From the NCBI GenBank assembly GCA_030220185.1, contig JASPKZ010005709.1:857501-921500 (forward strand): 64,000 nucleotides of DNA, read 5' to 3'. Below, one piece after another: positions 62,444-64,000 of this stretch. Under the pieces are notes generated by a model, which was given only the letters and a program-made list of their open reading frames with translations, searched no databases and had not been told where the DNA came from. The position numbers were made by a program, and so were the translations under genes. Each line of letters opens with the position of its first letter. Position 1 is the first letter of the stretch. This DNA comes from Diploptera punctata. Taxonomy: Eukaryota > Arthropoda > Insecta > Blattodea > Blaberidae.

Positions 62444-63399
62444 TCAATGTTCATTGTCACTTAGTATATGGTTTATCGATAATTCGAATATCGAGAAAAC
62501 GTTTTAGGAACCCGTTAACAGCAGGCAAACAAACGTTCGGGCAGGACGTATTCTTTTACGGATAATTAATAATAATCAGCTCATGTATTCCAAGAAGATC
62601 GGGATTAGTAGATGGATATATTCCGCGCGACAACAATGTGACGTCATCATGCACGCCTCTTGAGCCACAATAGATGGCAGTGAGAGGTGTTCTTGCGAAC
62701 TTACCTAATAATTCATAAGTACGACTTAATTAGGGAATTTAATGGTAAAAAAGTAACTTATATTTTTATTGTCCGTCATGACACGAGAATTGAACGTTAG
62801 GGCAGAAGAACGCCTGTCGTGTGCGCTAGCCTATATAAAAATTAATACTTCTGTCTGTTTGTTTGCCCTTTATGCGCTTCCATACCGTTCATCAGTTTGT
62901 GATGGGGCTTTTTGCAAAATATTCAGGAGTTTCCAGGGGAGGTTTCAGGCTATAAGAGGGTTGTAATACTCAACTCCTTCACCCTTAAAAATCACCCTTT
63001 GTAGAGAAAAACGTGTTTTTTTTTAGCTTTTTGGACGCTTAAATCGCTTAAGCTCTCTAAGCCATAACATATACACCAAATTAATGTACAAAGAATTGAA
63101 TATATCAAAACCTTATAACTTATTTTTCGGCTCATTTATGCCAAGAAGATTGGGATGACTCGATTCCTGGGCAAGTGTAGCTGTGCACAGCGGGTATTCT
63201 ATTACGGATAATTTTAATAACCATTTTGTCAAGAAGATCGGGATTAGTAGATTTCTGGCCAGTGTCGGGTAATGAGCACGAGGTATCTAAATATAATTAC
63301 GATATAAATTTATATTTTTTTTTACTTATTCAACTAAACATAAAAAAACACATTTCATTTATTTAGGCGTAGCAACGCACGCCGGGTATTAGCTAGTTG

Positions 63400-63550
63400 T
63401 TTATAAAACAATAGAAAAACAAACTAGTATTAATTACATTTGCGACAAATTACATAATAATGTAATAATTTAGAGTTTCACATGATCATGTTTTCTATGC
63501 GGTCCGGAACATTTAAATAAGTGGCAGCAGAAATTATTGTTTCGCCAATT
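63400..63550 (-). repeat. Dispersed repeat 'N', copy 3
   Basis: Complement of 17,965-18,125: CAATAGAAAAACAAACTAGT to CGGTCCGGAACATTTAAATA. Confidence 0.6.
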
Positions 63551-63719
63551 TAGGGTTGTTGTCATTTTTACAATTTTGCTTTATTGTACGGATTGAACAA
63601 GACTGTGATGGTTTTGTTAGAATTGACACTTGCTATCAGCGAGTCCTAAACAGTAAAATTGACATTACTTCATAACTGATTAATTTATGGACTCATGTTT
63701 AATGGGACTAAATAAACAT
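63551..63719. other. Unrecognised
   Basis: AT-rich; no frame. Confidence 0.3.
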
Positions 63720-63886
63720 GATAATATCCAGAAAGAAATAAATAAAAGAATACAAAATGATAAGAAATGTTATTTTTCAGTAAATAAATTTAAATTAAAA
63801 ATATCCGACACGTGAAACAAGAACCAGATTGTACAAAACACTAATTAAATTAGTGTTAACTTAGAGGAGTGAAACCTGGGCTCTGA
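63720..63886 (+). mobile_element. LINE fragment (separate family)
   Basis: IQKEINKRIQNDKKCYFSVN then, in another frame, TRTRLYKTLIKLVLT and RSETWALT: the KRI---C-F/LYKTLI-PVL-YGSETWALT block. Joins the next fragment at 63,887. Confidence 0.65.
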
Positions 63887-64000
63887 CTTCTTCTTCTTCT
63901 TCTTCGACAGGCTCTACGGCTTCCAGTAGAATGTCTTGGCCTTCTCAACTAGTTTACGCCATTTTTCCTATCTTGTGCAGTAGATTTCAAATCAAAACTC
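63887..64000 (-). mobile_element. LINE 3' end entering the window edge
   Basis: (TTC)n is the complement of a GAA tail; the minus strand reads RKWRKLVEKAKTFYWKP next to it, the usual end of such polyproteins. Continues beyond the window. Confidence 0.6.

Larger units (their letters stand above)
61535..63397 (-). repeat. Dispersed repeat 'Q', longest copy
   Basis: On the minus strand it starts CTAGCTAATACCCGGCGTGC at 63,397 and ends ACAAACATGCGTACAGAAG at 61,535. It pairs with 39,925-41,043 and contains a (GT)n tract (61,602-61,661) and the tRNA-like insertion 62,236-62,443. No coding frame. Confidence 0.8.

Overview
The window looks like insect genomic DNA, most likely from a cockroach (Blattodea). 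It is AT-rich, carries trinucleotide and TA microsatellites, and is packed with decayed non-LTR retrotransposons, tRNA-derived SINEs and Tc1/mariner and hAT remnants. The cockroach guess (Periplaneta-like) rests on the wording of the LINE protein ends (GHVARMGNER, KRPVGRPRMRW) and is recollection, not a database result. I found no convincing host protein-coding gene; nearly every readable frame is transposon-derived or is simple repeat read as protein.

Layout. 0-11 kb: fragments of at least five LINE families, several ending in (TTA)n, (GAT)n or (GAA)n tails. 12-15 kb: a SINE abutting the longest LINE 'A' copy (reverse transcriptase on the minus strand), then a dispersed AT-rich repeat. 15-18 kb: AT-rich DNA with nothing recognised. 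18.4-20.9 kb: a 293-bp tandem array carrying tRNA-like genes, a 72-bp insertion with a 14-bp target-site duplication (TSD), and a LINE with an intact 311-codon frame and a 16-bp TSD. 22-24.2 kb: an old diverged tandem array. 25-26 kb: two tRNA-like copies and a Penelope-like fragment with a hammerhead-ribozyme-like motif. 28-29.2 kb: an 81-bp minisatellite inside a retroelement 3' end. 30.5-33.4 kb: a TIR element split by a 2.3-kb Penelope-like insertion built from eight direct and one inverted ribozyme-like units. 34-41.6 kb: more TIR elements, an unclassified repeat, a SINE and a palindrome with tRNA-like arms. 41.6-45.1 kb: a head-to-tail cluster of LINE A fragments. 45.1-49.7 kb: a mariner remnant, a hAT element nested in a repeat and itself hit by a LINE, and a complete tRNA-SINE with an 11-bp TSD. 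51.3-53.4 kb: a mariner-like element whose terminal repeat has expanded into a 143-bp minisatellite. 53.5-64 kb: further nested mariner, LINE, SINE and tRNA-like insertions.

Nothing here works as an operon or pathway. What links the parts is the history of insertion: TSDs, empty-site paralogs and nesting let the order of events be read. The most unusual recurring theme is that three unrelated elements (tRNA-like, Penelope-like, mariner-like) have the same form: many direct copies of one unit, closed at one end by a single inverted copy.
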